This document shows, piece by piece, positions 25,182 to 33,225 of a stretch of DNA of 64,000 nt. Made by a program: the position numbers and the translations under genes. The notes below the pieces were generated by a model. That model did no database searches. It saw only the letters and a program-made list of their open reading frames with translations, and had not been told where the DNA came from. Each line of letters begins with the position of its first letter. Within the stretch, counting starts at the first letter, position 1. The DNA is taken from positions 39,376 through 103,375 of the forward strand of contig DATNCQ010000145.1 in assembly GCA_035571515.1 (NCBI GenBank), read 5' to 3'. The DNA comes from Gp6-AA40 sp035571515. GTDB taxonomy: Bacteria > Acidobacteriota > Vicinamibacteria > Vicinamibacterales > UBA2999.

Positions 25182-26517
25182 GACGTTCCCGCCCGGCCCG
25201 AAGCGCTCGCTGCGCAACTCCATCGTCTACAGGCCGGGCCGCGACCCGCTGCAGTTCTTCGCCGGTATTGCCCGCGAATACGGCGACCTCGCCTACCTGC
25301 GCATGGCCAACGAGCACCTGTTCGTCGCCAGCGACCCGGCCGTGATCAAGGACGTTCTCGTCACGCACAACCAGAATTTTCACAAGAGCCGCGGGCTCGA
25401 ACGCGTGAAGGTCCTGCTCGGCGAGGGGCTGCTGACGAGCGAGGACGCGTTTCACCTGCGCCAGCGGCGCCTGATGCAGCCGGCTTTTCACCGTGAGCGT
25501 GTCGCGGCGTACGCGGCCACGATGGTGTCCTACGCCGATCGGCTGCGAGACGGCTGGACGGAGGGGGCGACCGTCGACATGGCGCGCGAGATGTCGCGCC
25601 TCACGCTCCTCATCGTCGGCAAGACGCTGTTCGACGCGGACGTCGAAGCGCAGGCGCGCGACGTGGGCGAGGCGATGACGGGCCTGATGAACTCGTTCTG
25701 GACGCTGATGCTCCCCTTCGGCGAGCGGCTCGAGCGGCTGCCGATCCCCTACCTGCGGCGCGGCCGCCGGGCGCGCGAACGGCTCGACGCCATCATCTAC
25801 GGCCTCATCCGCGAGCATCGCGCCAGCGGCGACCGCGGCGACCTGCTGTCGATGCTGCTGCTGGCGCAGGATGACGAAGACAAGGGGCGCGGGATGACGG
25901 ACCGGCAGGTCCGCGACGAGGCGATGACGATTTTTCTCGCCGGGCACGAGACCACGGCGAACGCGATGACCTGGACGTGGTACCTCCTGAGCCAGTCGCC
26001 GGAGGTCGAGCGGCGGCTGCACGAGGAAATCGACAGCGTGCTCGGCGGACGCCTGCCGACGGTCGCCGACGTCGATCGCCTGCCGTACGTCACGCGTGTC
26101 GTCACGGAAGCGATGCGCCTGTACCCGCCCGCCTGGCTGGTCGGCCGGCGCGCCGTCAACGAATACCGCATCGGCAGCTATTCCCTGCCGCCACGGTCGA
26201 TCATCATCATGAGCCAGTGGATCGTCCATCGCGATCCACGTCATTACCGCGATCCCGACCGATTCGATCCCGATCGCTGGACACCGGAGTTCAAGGCGGC
26301 GCTGCCGCGCTTCGCCTACTTCCCGTTCGGCGGAGGACCCCGCCAGTGCATCGGCGAATCGTTCGCGTGGATGGAGCTGGTGCTGCTGGTCGCGACCATC
26401 GCCCAGCGCTGGCGGTTCGACCTCGTCCCCGGCCATCCGGTGGTCCCGCAGGCCGCGGTGACCCTCCGGCCGAAGCACGGGATGCAGATGACCGCTATCG
26501 CCCGACGGCCGCGCTGA
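25132..26517 (+). CDS. Cytochrome P450
   Basis: The protein has about 461 residues with all P450 landmarks: the I-helix oxygen-activation motif AGHETTANA, the K-helix ExxR in TEAMRLYPP, the PERF-like FDPDRW and the heme-binding FPFGGGPRQCIGESFA with its cysteine ligand. There is no membrane anchor, so it is soluble; no redox partner gene lies nearby. The family looks like CYP4/102-type fatty-acid or terpene hydroxylases (ERRLHEEIDSVLGGR), but the substrate is unknown. Start at 25132 is chosen because the longer version extends deeper into hpt. Confidence 0.92.
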   Translation: MPSSTETSPTSLSSATRTFPPGPKRSLRNSIVYRPGRDPLQFFAGIAREYGDLAYLRMANEHLFVASDPAVIKDVLVTHNQNFHKSRGLERVKVLLGEGLLTSEDAFHLRQRRLMQPAFHRERVAAYAATMVSYADRLRDGWTEGATVDMAREMSRLTLLIVGKTLFDADVEAQARDVGEAMTGLMNSFWTLMLPFGERLERLPIPYLRRGRRARERLDAIIYGLIREHRASGDRGDLLSMLLLAQDDEDKGRGMTDRQVRDEAMTIFLAGHETTANAMTWTWYLLSQSPEVERRLHEEIDSVLGGRLPTVADVDRLPYVTRVVTEAMRLYPPAWLVGRRAVNEYRIGSYSLPPRSIIIMSQWIVHRDPRHYRDPDRFDPDRWTPEFKAALPRFAYFPFGGGPRQCIGESFAWMELVLLVATIAQRWRFDLVPGHPVVPQAAVTLRPKHGMQMTAIARRPR

Positions 26518-27895
26518 CCTTCGCAGCCCACGTCTTCGCCTCGCGCACGACGGCCGCGCGATCGAGGGTCTGCACCTTCCGGTTGCGCATCAGCACCTTG
26601 CCGTTGACGATCGTCGTCTGCACGTCGTCACCGCGGGTTACGTAGACGAGGTGGGACACCGGGTCGTACATCGGCGTCTGGCGTGCGGCGCCCATGCCGA
26701 CGATGATGAGGTCGGCGCGCTTGCCGGGCTCGAGCGAGCCAATCTGCCTCTCCATGCCGAGCGCTCGTGCTCCGCCGATTGTCGCCATCTGGACGGCGGT
26801 CTTCGCGCTCACCGCCGTCGGGTCCGACGTCGCGACCTTCTGCAGGAACGAGGCAGCCCGCATCGCCTCGAACATGTCGAGATCGTTGTTGCTCGCCGCC
26901 CCGTCGGTGCCGAGGCCGACCGCGACGTTCGCGGCGAGGTACGCCTTCACCGGGGCGATGCCGCTGGCGAGCTTCATGTTGCTCTCGGGATTGTGCGAGA
27001 CGCCGACGCCGCGTGATTTCAGCAGCGCCATGTCGCTGTCGTTCACCCAGACGGCGTGGGCGGCCACGACACCAGGCCCCAGGAAGCCGAGCGATTCGAG
27101 ATAGGCGACGACGGTCGGCGAGCCCCGCTCCCTGGCGGTCATCGCCTCCGACTGCGTTTCCGCCATGTGAATCAGCGTCGGCACGCCGTACTTCAGCGAC
27201 AGCGCACGGGCAGCCTTCAGCGTGGCGCCGTCGTTGGTGTAGATGGCGTGCGGGGCCACCGCGGGTGTGATCAGCGGATCGTTCCTGAACGCGTTGATGA
27301 ACGACTCGGCGCGGGCCAGCCCTTCCGCGGGGGTCTTCGCGTCGGCCACGGGGAACTGGATGATCGTCTCGCCCAGCACGCCGCGGAGGCCCGCGGCCTT
27401 CGTCTCCTTGGCGATCTCCTCCTCGAAGTAGTACATGTCCGCGAACGTCGTCGTCCCCGACTCGATCATCTCGAGCGCGGCGAGCCGCGTCCCCGCGCGG
27501 ACGAATTCGGGCGAGACGGTCTTCGCCTCGGCGGGAAATATGTACTTCGTCAGCCACTCCTCGAGCGCGAGATCGTCCGCCAGGCCGCGGAAGAGGACCA
27601 TGGGCGCGTGCGTGTGCGTGTTGACGAGGCCCGGCATGACGACCTGGCCGCCGGCATCGATCGTCTCGCGGCCGCGGAATTGACGGCGGATCGCCTCCAC
27701 GCCGTCCACCGCGACGATGTCGGCGCCGTCGATCGCCACCGCGCCGGGGGTGATGACGCGGCTGCCGGTGTCCGCCGTGACGACGATGCCGTTGGTGATC
27801 ACCATCGACACCTGCCTCGGCGCCTGGCCGGAGACGGCCACGCCAGCAGCGAGCACGGCCGCGGCAGCAACGAGGGATCCGCGCATAGAAGGCAT
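26495..27895 (-). CDS. Exported amidohydrolase, adenosine/S-adenosylhomocysteine deaminase-like
   Basis: The 466-residue metal-dependent amidohydrolase has the metal-binding HTHAPMVLFRGLADDL near the start, then PHAIYTN, LIHMAETQSE, HAVWVND and the terminal Asp in LGTDGAASNNDLDMFEAM. This is the TrzN/MtaD/SsnA-type family, which deaminates S-adenosylhomocysteine, methylthioadenosine or related compounds. It has an N-terminal signal (VAAAAVLAAGVAVSGQ), so it would act outside the cytoplasm, unlike most relatives. Its 3' end overlaps the convergent P450 gene by 23 bases. Confidence 0.87.
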   Translation of the reverse strand: MPSMRGSLVAAAAVLAAGVAVSGQAPRQVSMVITNGIVVTADTGSRVITPGAVAIDGADIVAVDGVEAIRRQFRGRETIDAGGQVVMPGLVNTHTHAPMVLFRGLADDLALEEWLTKYIFPAEAKTVSPEFVRAGTRLAALEMIESGTTTFADMYYFEEEIAKETKAAGLRGVLGETIIQFPVADAKTPAEGLARAESFINAFRNDPLITPAVAPHAIYTNDGATLKAARALSLKYGVPTLIHMAETQSEAMTARERGSPTVVAYLESLGFLGPGVVAAHAVWVNDSDMALLKSRGVGVSHNPESNMKLASGIAPVKAYLAANVAVGLGTDGAASNNDLDMFEAMRAASFLQKVATSDPTAVSAKTAVQMATIGGARALGMERQIGSLEPGKRADLIIVGMGAARQTPMYDPVSHLVYVTRGDDVQTTIVNGKVLMRNRKVQTLDRAAVVREAKTWAAKVSAAVGR

Positions 27896-27921
27896 TCTAC
27901 CTATTGGGCTACGATCCGTTC

Positions 27922-28545
27922 GTGCCGGTTCACCTTATCGATCATCCCCTCGTGCAGGATGCGCTGATGGAGCTCCGCGACGTGCGCACCGCGCCGCCGG
28001 AGTTCCGCCGCGCGGCCAATCGCATCTCGGTGCTGCTTGCCGCGGAGGCGCTGCGCGACGTTCCGTCACGTCAGCACACGGTGGAAACACCACTCGGGCC
28101 GGCCGACGGGACGATCGTGGACGGCGATGTCGTTGTCGTGCCCGTGCTGCGCGCGGGTCTCGGGATGCTCGACGCGGTGCTGGAGCTGCTGCCGGCGGCG
28201 CGCGTCGGCCACATCGGCCTCCAGCGCGACGAAGCGACGGCTATCGCGTCGAAGTACTACACGAAGCTTCCGCGCGATCTCTCCGCGAGTTTCGTGCTGA
28301 TGATCGACCCGATGCTGGCCACCGGCGGCAGCGCGATTGCCGCCATCGACCTGTTGAAGGCCGCCGGCGCCCGCACGCTGCGCATCATCTGCATCGTCGC
28401 GGCGCCCGAGGGCGTGGCGCTCGTCGAGCAGCATCATCCCGAGGTCGCCATCTACACGCCCGTCGTCGATCGCGAGTTGAACCCGCACAAGTACATCGTG
28501 CCGGGGCTCGGCGACTTCGGCGACCGCCTGTACGGCACGACATAG
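27922..28545 (+). CDS. upp: Uracil phosphoribosyltransferase
   Basis: Converts uracil and PRPP to UMP. The protein has 207 residues, with the family start VHLIDHPLVQDALMELRD, VVVVPVLRAGLGMLDAVLELLP, the PRPP loop MIDPMLATGGSA and the C-terminal GLGDFGDRLYGT that binds uracil. GTG at 27922 fits the family; TTG at 27904 is another possible start. It is transcribed divergently from the amidohydrolase. Confidence 0.96.
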   Translation: MPVHLIDHPLVQDALMELRDVRTAPPEFRRAANRISVLLAAEALRDVPSRQHTVETPLGPADGTIVDGDVVVVPVLRAGLGMLDAVLELLPAARVGHIGLQRDEATAIASKYYTKLPRDLSASFVLMIDPMLATGGSAIAAIDLLKAAGARTLRIICIVAAPEGVALVEQHHPEVAIYTPVVDRELNPHKYIVPGLGDFGDRLYGTT

Positions 28546-28603
28546 CGTGCGGAAGCGAGCGAGGAGCCCTCGCGAGTTGCTGTGCTAGACTGCAATTTCG
28601 GTT

Positions 28604-28678
28604 GGGCGCTTGGCTCAGCGGTAGAGCATCGCCTTCACACGGCGGGGGTCAGTGGTTCGAATCCACTAGCGCCCACCA
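28604..28678 (+). tRNA. tRNA-Val (anticodon CAC)
   Basis: A 75-base cloverleaf: acceptor GGGCGCT with AGCGCCC, D stem GCTC/GAGC, anticodon stem TCGCC/GGCGG with loop TTCACAC (anticodon CAC, reads GTG), T arm GTGGTTCGAATCCAC, discriminator A and encoded CCA. An integrase remnant lies 12 bases downstream, so the tRNA was probably an integration site. Confidence 0.96.
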
Positions 28679-28690
28679 CTTCTAACCCGC

Positions 28691-28867
28691 CTAGTTCACA
28701 ACGACTTGCGCGTCGCTCTCGTCGGGCTCGTTGCAAAGGGGCTGATGGTCGATCGGGGCCTCGGTTGCAACGGGCTGCAACGGGACGCCGAACCGCTTCA
28801 TCGAGTCCTGCAGACGCTGCGTCATGACGTTGAGATAGATGCTCGTCGTCTTCGCGTCGGCGTGCCC
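28691..28867 (-). pseudogene. C-terminal remnant of a tyrosine recombinase (integrase)
   Basis: The minus-strand frame reads GHADAKTTSIYLNVMTQR and LQDSMKRFGVPLQPV, closely like the end of phage-type integrases (GHxDxKTT then the catalytic Tyr in SIYLN). The upstream part of the frame does not continue as an integrase, so only the C-terminus survives. Its 3' end is 12 bases from tRNA-Val, the usual geometry of an integrated element. The remaining 28868-29199 holds only short, frame-broken coding traces. Confidence 0.65.
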
Positions 28868-29199
28868 GTCGCCAACTACTGCGCATCCCGGTTCACGTTC
28901 GATCGTTTGCCAGAGGGCGGCGACGATCTGTTCCATCCGTTGACGTTGGCCGTTGACGTGCGCAGTTGCGCTCGATAGTCCGCCGGCGTCGTTGACGACA
29001 GTCGTTTGCCGCGCTCGATGGTGTCGAGCAGCATCCGCGCCAGGTCCTGAACCGACGACCGACGCAGTTCCCACCATGTGACGGAACTGCACACCGAGTT
29101 CATCTCACGAGCCTCGCGCGCGTTGATCCCCACCCCGCGCGCCCTTAGGCTGAACCAGCGCGACCGACTATCCCAACTGTGAACTAGAGGGGGCCCACC

Positions 29200-29658
29200 G
29201 TGATCAGAAGATCGTCTGCGTACTTTTTCATCGCGGCGTTATTAGTGTCTGCTGCTCCGCTGGCGGCGCAGACCGTTGACGCCGGTCTCATGGAGTCGCT
29301 TCGAGGATTCGAGGCCGCAATGAAAGCCGCCGACCCCGAGAAGGTGGCCAACTACTACGCCGATGATGCCGTGAATTTCGATAACGGTGGTACCAGGGCG
29401 GGACGGTCAGCGATTTTGAGCACTCTCCAGCGGTCGCTGCCCCGCCGGCCGTTTGACACCATTACCTGGACGGTCGTGGACGCAAACAGTTCGGGCGATC
29501 TCGGCTACACCTTCGAAACGTTTGCGTTCGCCGACGACGGCCAGCGGAAAGGTCGCACTGGTCACGTGCTGATCGTGTGGCGGCGTATCAACAATCAGTG
29601 GCGCGTCTCGCACATTACGTTTCACAACGATCCACCTGCGTCCGCCGCCGCTCGTTGA
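29200..29658 (+). CDS. Secreted SnoaL/NTF2-like protein (DUF4440 type)
   Basis: The 152-residue protein has a signal peptide (FFIAALLVSAAPLAAQ) and a single NTF2-like cone domain (LRGFEAAMKAADPEKVANYY, ADDAVNFDNGGTRAGRSAI, VLIVWRRINNQWRVSHITFH). Such proteins bind small hydrophobic molecules or act as isomerases; no fixed function is known for this type. GTGATCAG is the likely start (GTG at 29200). It lies in the accessory region after the integrase remnant. Confidence 0.85.
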   Translation: MIRRSSAYFFIAALLVSAAPLAAQTVDAGLMESLRGFEAAMKAADPEKVANYYADDAVNFDNGGTRAGRSAILSTLQRSLPRRPFDTITWTVVDANSSGDLGYTFETFAFADDGQRKGRTGHVLIVWRRINNQWRVSHITFHNDPPASAAAR

Positions 29659-29691
29659 ACTGACGCCGGAATTCCCTTTTCAGGTCGCGTG

Positions 29692-30399
29692 ATGACAAAG
29701 GCAACCCTCGTCCTCGGCGCAATATTGATAGCTACGATCGGCGCTCCCGTCGGCGCTCAACAGACGGTGATTCACGGCTGCGTAAAGAAGATGACCGGGG
29801 CTCTTCGTGTCGTGAGCACGGCAGGCTCGTGTCTGGTGGGCGAAACACCAGTGGATTGGAATGTTCAAGGTCCGCAGGGCGTCCCAGATGGGCGCGGTCC
29901 GCAGGGACTGCAACGTGGACACGGAGCGTCGGGTTTACAACTGGTCGATGCAGTCGGCACCGTCGTCGGAGAATGGACGACGGGAGCCGCAGGGGCTGGG
30001 TTCGATTCGGCGGTGTCGTGGACAGAAGGCAGCGACAGGGTCGCGATGCTCCTGACGAGTCGCGATATGTGGACCGTGGCGGGGACGCCAACTTTCCTGT
30101 ACGAATCCACTGATTGCTCAGGCGCGCCGCTGTTGCCGGTCCTATACGACGGAAGTGCCAGAACGACGATTCCCAGTGAAGATCCGAGCCTATTTCAATG
30201 GCTTATCGGTGGAGTTGATGGTGTGTTCTGGATGCGTTCGGGTCCCGCGTTCATCGCGTCGACGATGTCGACACGTGTGAATTCGCAGGTTGGTCAGCCG
30301 TGTTACAGCTACGGGGGAGGAGTGGCCTTCACGCTCGTCCGCGCCGCTGTCACGCTGGATTTGTCCCAGCGGTTCGTGCTGCCGTTCCACGTGGAGTAA
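29692..30399 (+). CDS. Secreted protein with a short collagen-like segment
   Basis: The 235-residue protein has a signal peptide (AILIATIGAPVGAQ), then HGCVKKMTGALRVVSTAGSCL, which resembles the N-terminal part common in bacterial collagen-like proteins, and a Gly-X-Y type stretch (GPQGVPDGRGPQGLQRGHGASG) interrupted twice (DGR, RGH). The remaining 150 residues contain no recognised domain (Cys pair in STDCSG and VGQPCYS). It is probably cell-surface or extracellular. ATG at 29692 is chosen although a GTG precedes it. Confidence 0.7.
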   Translation: MTKATLVLGAILIATIGAPVGAQQTVIHGCVKKMTGALRVVSTAGSCLVGETPVDWNVQGPQGVPDGRGPQGLQRGHGASGLQLVDAVGTVVGEWTTGAAGAGFDSAVSWTEGSDRVAMLLTSRDMWTVAGTPTFLYESTDCSGAPLLPVLYDGSARTTIPSEDPSLFQWLIGGVDGVFWMRSGPAFIASTMSTRVNSQVGQPCYSYGGGVAFTLVRAAVTLDLSQRFVLPFHVE

Positions 30400-30479
30400 G
30401 CGGCATCGTTTTCGAAGCGAACGACATCGGGCGGCTGACAACGCCGCCAGATTCGGAAAGTAGCCGCCGCTCGGGTGAC

Positions 30480-30524
30480 GTGTCACCCATGTGTCCGGAA
30501 TACCGTTTTACCTATCTCTCAGGA
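30480..30524. repeat. Direct repeat resembling an insertion-sequence end
   Basis: Two 20-base units, starting at 30480 (GTGTCACCCATGTGTCCGGA) and 30505 (GTTTTACCTATCTCTCAGGA), agree at 14 of 20 positions with period 25. A short palindrome GGGTGAC-GT-GTCACCC overlaps the first. Such spaced TGTCACC-type units occur at the ends of some bacterial insertion sequences. No transposase gene is seen, so at most this is a relic. Confidence 0.4.
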
Positions 30525-30646
30525 AGGACAGCTCTCGCAGTGAGGCGAAGGGTGTCCCCCGTAGCGCGTCGCGCGAAGGTGGACCCGGCCTGCGGCTCGC
30601 GAGCCGACCGCGCCCTACACATTTCCCAACTGCACGTTGACAATTG

Positions 30647-30673
30647 CCCGACGACGATGGCATCGTCGTCGGG
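30647..30673. repeat. Perfect 27-base palindrome at a start codon
   Basis: Arms CCCGACGACGATG (30647-30659) and CATCGTCGTCGGG (30661-30673) flank a single G. The ATG at 30657, a possible start of the next gene, is within the left arm, so a folded transcript would hide the start codon. Regulatory hairpin, terminator without T run, or protein-binding palindrome are all possible. Confidence 0.7.
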
Positions 30674-30959
30674 AGGTCGGACGCACGGGCGTGCGTATGA
30701 GGTCCGTGTGCAACGACCGAAACTTCAAACCACAGTCAGAGAGAAGCTCGGTGCCGAGGGGTCAGAAGGACTCGAGATGATGTTTGCCGACGCCTACACG
30801 CTTGCGAACGAGTCGTTCGAGCGGCGCCTCGAGATCGAGGCCGGCAAGTTCCGTCTTGCCGTGGCGGAGCTCCGCTTCGAAATGGTGAAGTGGATGTTCT
30901 TCTTCTGGGCGGCGGAACTGGCCGCGATCGGCGGCATCGTCTTCGCCATCATGAAATGA
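30657..30959 (+). CDS. Small coiled-coil membrane protein (LA_3696/DUF1640-like)
   Basis: This 100-residue protein has a helical region (VREKLGAEGSEGLEMMFADAYTL, ANESFERRLEIEAGKFRLAV), then AELRFEMVKWMFFFWAAELAAIGGIVFAI at the C-terminus, a single membrane segment. Similar proteins with RxxLGxEAxxxL, FERRL and EMxKW motifs are common in Acidobacteria and leptospires with no known function. The start could be the ATG at 30657 or the GTG at 30708; the latter fits the family length better and avoids the palindrome. Confidence 0.72.
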   Translation: MASSSGGRTHGRAYEVRVQRPKLQTTVREKLGAEGSEGLEMMFADAYTLANESFERRLEIEAGKFRLAVAELRFEMVKWMFFFWAAELAAIGGIVFAIMK

Positions 30960-31011
30960 CGGCGAGGGCCGGCCTCAGGGCGGCCCTCGTCTGTCGCTCA
31001 CGTCCTCGCGC

Positions 31012-32523
31012 TCAGGGCGCGGCGCACGCGAAGTTCGCCGCGTCGTCGATGCTGCCGCTCCCCTTGTATTTTGCCACCTGCGGATACGGACACAGCGGAC
31101 GCGTCCGATCCACCTTGCCGTTGGTGCGGTGCGACGCGATCATCACGTCCGGCGCTGTGCCGTGCTCCACCCACTGCTCGAGCGCCGCGACCTTGTCGAA
31201 CACGTTCGGGCCTTCCCCGCCGCCGCAGTGACCCATGCCAGGCTCGAGGAAGAAGCGGACACTGCCGGCCGCTTTCACCGGTCCGCCCATCACGTCGACA
31301 ACGCTCCTGTAGTACTTGATCGTGTTCAGGGTCGGGACGTTCGGATCGCTCCACCCGTGATAGAGCAGCAGCTTGCCGCCGTGCGAGAAGAACGGCCTCA
31401 TGTCCGGATCCGTCGCGTTCATGACCAGGTTCTCCGGCCGATCACCGCGCGCGACATCGGTGTCGAAGTTGAACGTCTTCCAGTCCCATTTCGGATCCTT
31501 GAAGACAACGTACTTGTACTGGTCGTAAATGTTCGCGGAAGGCTCTGGACCGAGGGCCTGGACGCCCCAGCCCAGTTCTGTTCCGGGCACCAGCGACGAA
31601 AACAGCTCCTTGCCCGTTCGCGGATTCACGGCGGGTGAGTAGATCTGTTTCGCGGCCTTGACCTGCGGTGCGGTGAGACACGAAGTGTCGTCGCCCTGCT
31701 TGCACAGCAGCACGCCGGGATCGAAGCTGCAGCGGGTGGGATCGTCGATGAGGCCGTCCTTGAGACCATCGCGCTGGTCGCACGCCGCGAGCGCCGCCTG
31801 GTGAATGACCGGGTACTTGGCGGGTGGGATGTAGCTCGCGGGGTCCCTCAGCACCGCGTCCGCGATCCAGAGAGAGATCGCGGTCCGGTTCGCCGGCGCA
31901 CCGGCGATGATGCCGTCGAAGTCGTCCGGGAACATCTGGGCCAACTTGAGGCCCTGCCGTCCGCCGGTCGAGCAGCCGTTCCAGTACGAGAGCCTCGGCG
32001 CGCTCCCGTAAAACGACTGGATGACCACTTTCGCCTTGACGGTCATCTCGTGCTCCGACCGCCACGCGAAGTCGATCAGCTTCTCCGGGTGGCCGAGCGC
32101 GAACGTGCCGCGGCCGCCGACGTGCCCGGTGTCGGTGGATGCGCTGGCGTAGCCGGCTCGAACGGCATCAGCCATCGCCGGGTAACTGATTACCCCTGCC
32201 CAGCCGCCGTTGCCCACCGCCTGGAACTTGCCGTTCCAGCCGGTGGCGGGCAGCCACACTTCCACTTTGATGTCGGAATCGCTACTGGGAGTGAGGGTCG
32301 CCGACACGCGGCAGAACGCGGGAAGATTCGCGTACCGGCTGGGGTCAGCGGCTTCCCCGCCACCCGGCGGCACGAACGCTCCGGCGCCGACGACGGTCAC
32401 GCCAGTCACCTTCGCGTCCTTCAACGCGAGCGTCGCGAGGCTCTCGCATGACGCGGCCACCGCAGGCGCCGCACCGAGGCACGCCAGCACACACGCCACA
32501 CCGCCGATCACTGCACTCTTCAT
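31012..32523 (-). CDS. Tannase/feruloyl esterase family protein (secreted)
   Basis: The 503-residue secreted esterase has a signal peptide (VLACLGAAPAVAAS) and the catalytic-serine motif GCSTGGRQGLKLAQMFP (nucleophile Ser in CSTGG), a catalytic Asp in LLLYHGWSDPNVP and a catalytic His in EPGMGHCGGG. The Cys-containing serine elbow CSTGG linked to HCGGG is characteristic of tannase-family enzymes. It would cleave galloyl, feruloyl or similar phenolic esters, or terephthalate half-esters. GGAGG lies before the ATG at 32523. The exact substrate is unknown. Confidence 0.9.
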   Translation of the reverse strand: MKSAVIGGVACVLACLGAAPAVAASCESLATLALKDAKVTGVTVVGAGAFVPPGGGEAADPSRYANLPAFCRVSATLTPSSDSDIKVEVWLPATGWNGKFQAVGNGGWAGVISYPAMADAVRAGYASASTDTGHVGGRGTFALGHPEKLIDFAWRSEHEMTVKAKVVIQSFYGSAPRLSYWNGCSTGGRQGLKLAQMFPDDFDGIIAGAPANRTAISLWIADAVLRDPASYIPPAKYPVIHQAALAACDQRDGLKDGLIDDPTRCSFDPGVLLCKQGDDTSCLTAPQVKAAKQIYSPAVNPRTGKELFSSLVPGTELGWGVQALGPEPSANIYDQYKYVVFKDPKWDWKTFNFDTDVARGDRPENLVMNATDPDMRPFFSHGGKLLLYHGWSDPNVPTLNTIKYYRSVVDVMGGPVKAAGSVRFFLEPGMGHCGGGEGPNVFDKVAALEQWVEHGTAPDVMIASHRTNGKVDRTRPLCPYPQVAKYKGSGSIDDAANFACAAP

Positions 32524-32555
32524 CGCCGCCTCCACGCGAGTGGACCGCAAATGAC

Positions 32556-32587
32556 AAAGAGGGCAGCCCCGAAGGGCTGCCCTCTTT
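32556..32587. terminator. Strong bidirectional intrinsic terminator
   Basis: Arms AAAGAGGGCAGCCC (32556-32569) and GGGCTGCCCTCTTT (32574-32587) are perfectly complementary around a CGAA tetraloop, giving a 14-base-pair stem with A/T ends on each side. It lies between the end of the 180-residue protein gene and the tannase gene, both on the minus strand, and separates their transcripts. Confidence 0.9.
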
Positions 32588-32618
32588 GATGCCTCGCACG
32601 TGAGCGCCGGAGCGCCGG

Positions 32619-33161
32619 TTACGAGGACTTCTTGAGCCCGGCGAGCAGCGCCTGGATCATCTGCATGTACTGCTCGTCGGTCGTCGAATAGGCCTTGGTG
32701 TAGTCGTCTTCCGTGATCTTGGCTTTCTTCCAGTCGCCGTCGAAATTGTACGTCTTACCGCCGACGTCGGCGGTGTCGTACAGGTTGCCATCCTTCTTCG
32801 CCTTCAGGCCGTTGGCGCTGAGATCGGAGACGAACACCTTGGAGTTGGGCACCGACGCGCTGTTCAACTCGATATACAGGTCGCGGTAGCTCTTCATCTC
32901 GATCAGCGAATCGGCGCGCAACGGCGTGTCGAACTTCGCGCTGACGACGAGCAGCTGCGTGCCGGGAAAGTACAGCGCGCCGACGTACTCGTTGGGCGAC
33001 GAGCCCTTCACGGCGTAGCTATCGAGCTTCATCGTGTCGAGCATCTTGACGAGTTCTACGACGGGAGTCGCCGACCTGGAATCCTGGGCGGACGCCCCCA
33101 GGGGCGCCAGGAGAATTGCGGCGAGGGCGATACCACTCAAACGACGAATCGCGAGCGTCAT
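32619..33161 (-). CDS. Secreted protein of unknown function (180 aa)
   Basis: Signal peptide (ALAAILLAPLGASAQ) followed by a mature domain of about 155 residues with alternating strands (GALYFPGTQLLVVSAKFDTP, YRDLYIELNSASVPNSKVFVSD) and a C-terminal helix. No family is recognised; conserved features such as DGDWKKAKITEDDYTKAY are visible but uninformative. A terminator follows, so it forms its own transcript. Confidence 0.75.
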   Translation of the reverse strand: MTLAIRRLSGIALAAILLAPLGASAQDSRSATPVVELVKMLDTMKLDSYAVKGSSPNEYVGALYFPGTQLLVVSAKFDTPLRADSLIEMKSYRDLYIELNSASVPNSKVFVSDLSANGLKAKKDGNLYDTADVGGKTYNFDGDWKKAKITEDDYTKAYSTTDEQYMQMIQALLAGLKKSS

Positions 33162-33225
33162 GATCCCCCCTCTGGTGAATGTAGCGTCCTTGTATCACCA
33201 GCGGTCGCCCGCGTCAATCGAGGGA

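Noticed and set aside
30109..30119. Second copy of the tRNA-Val T-arm sequence (CGAATCCACT) as an attachment-site repeat
   Set aside because: Only 10-11 bases match and it is coding inside the collagen-like gene, so chance similarity is likely.
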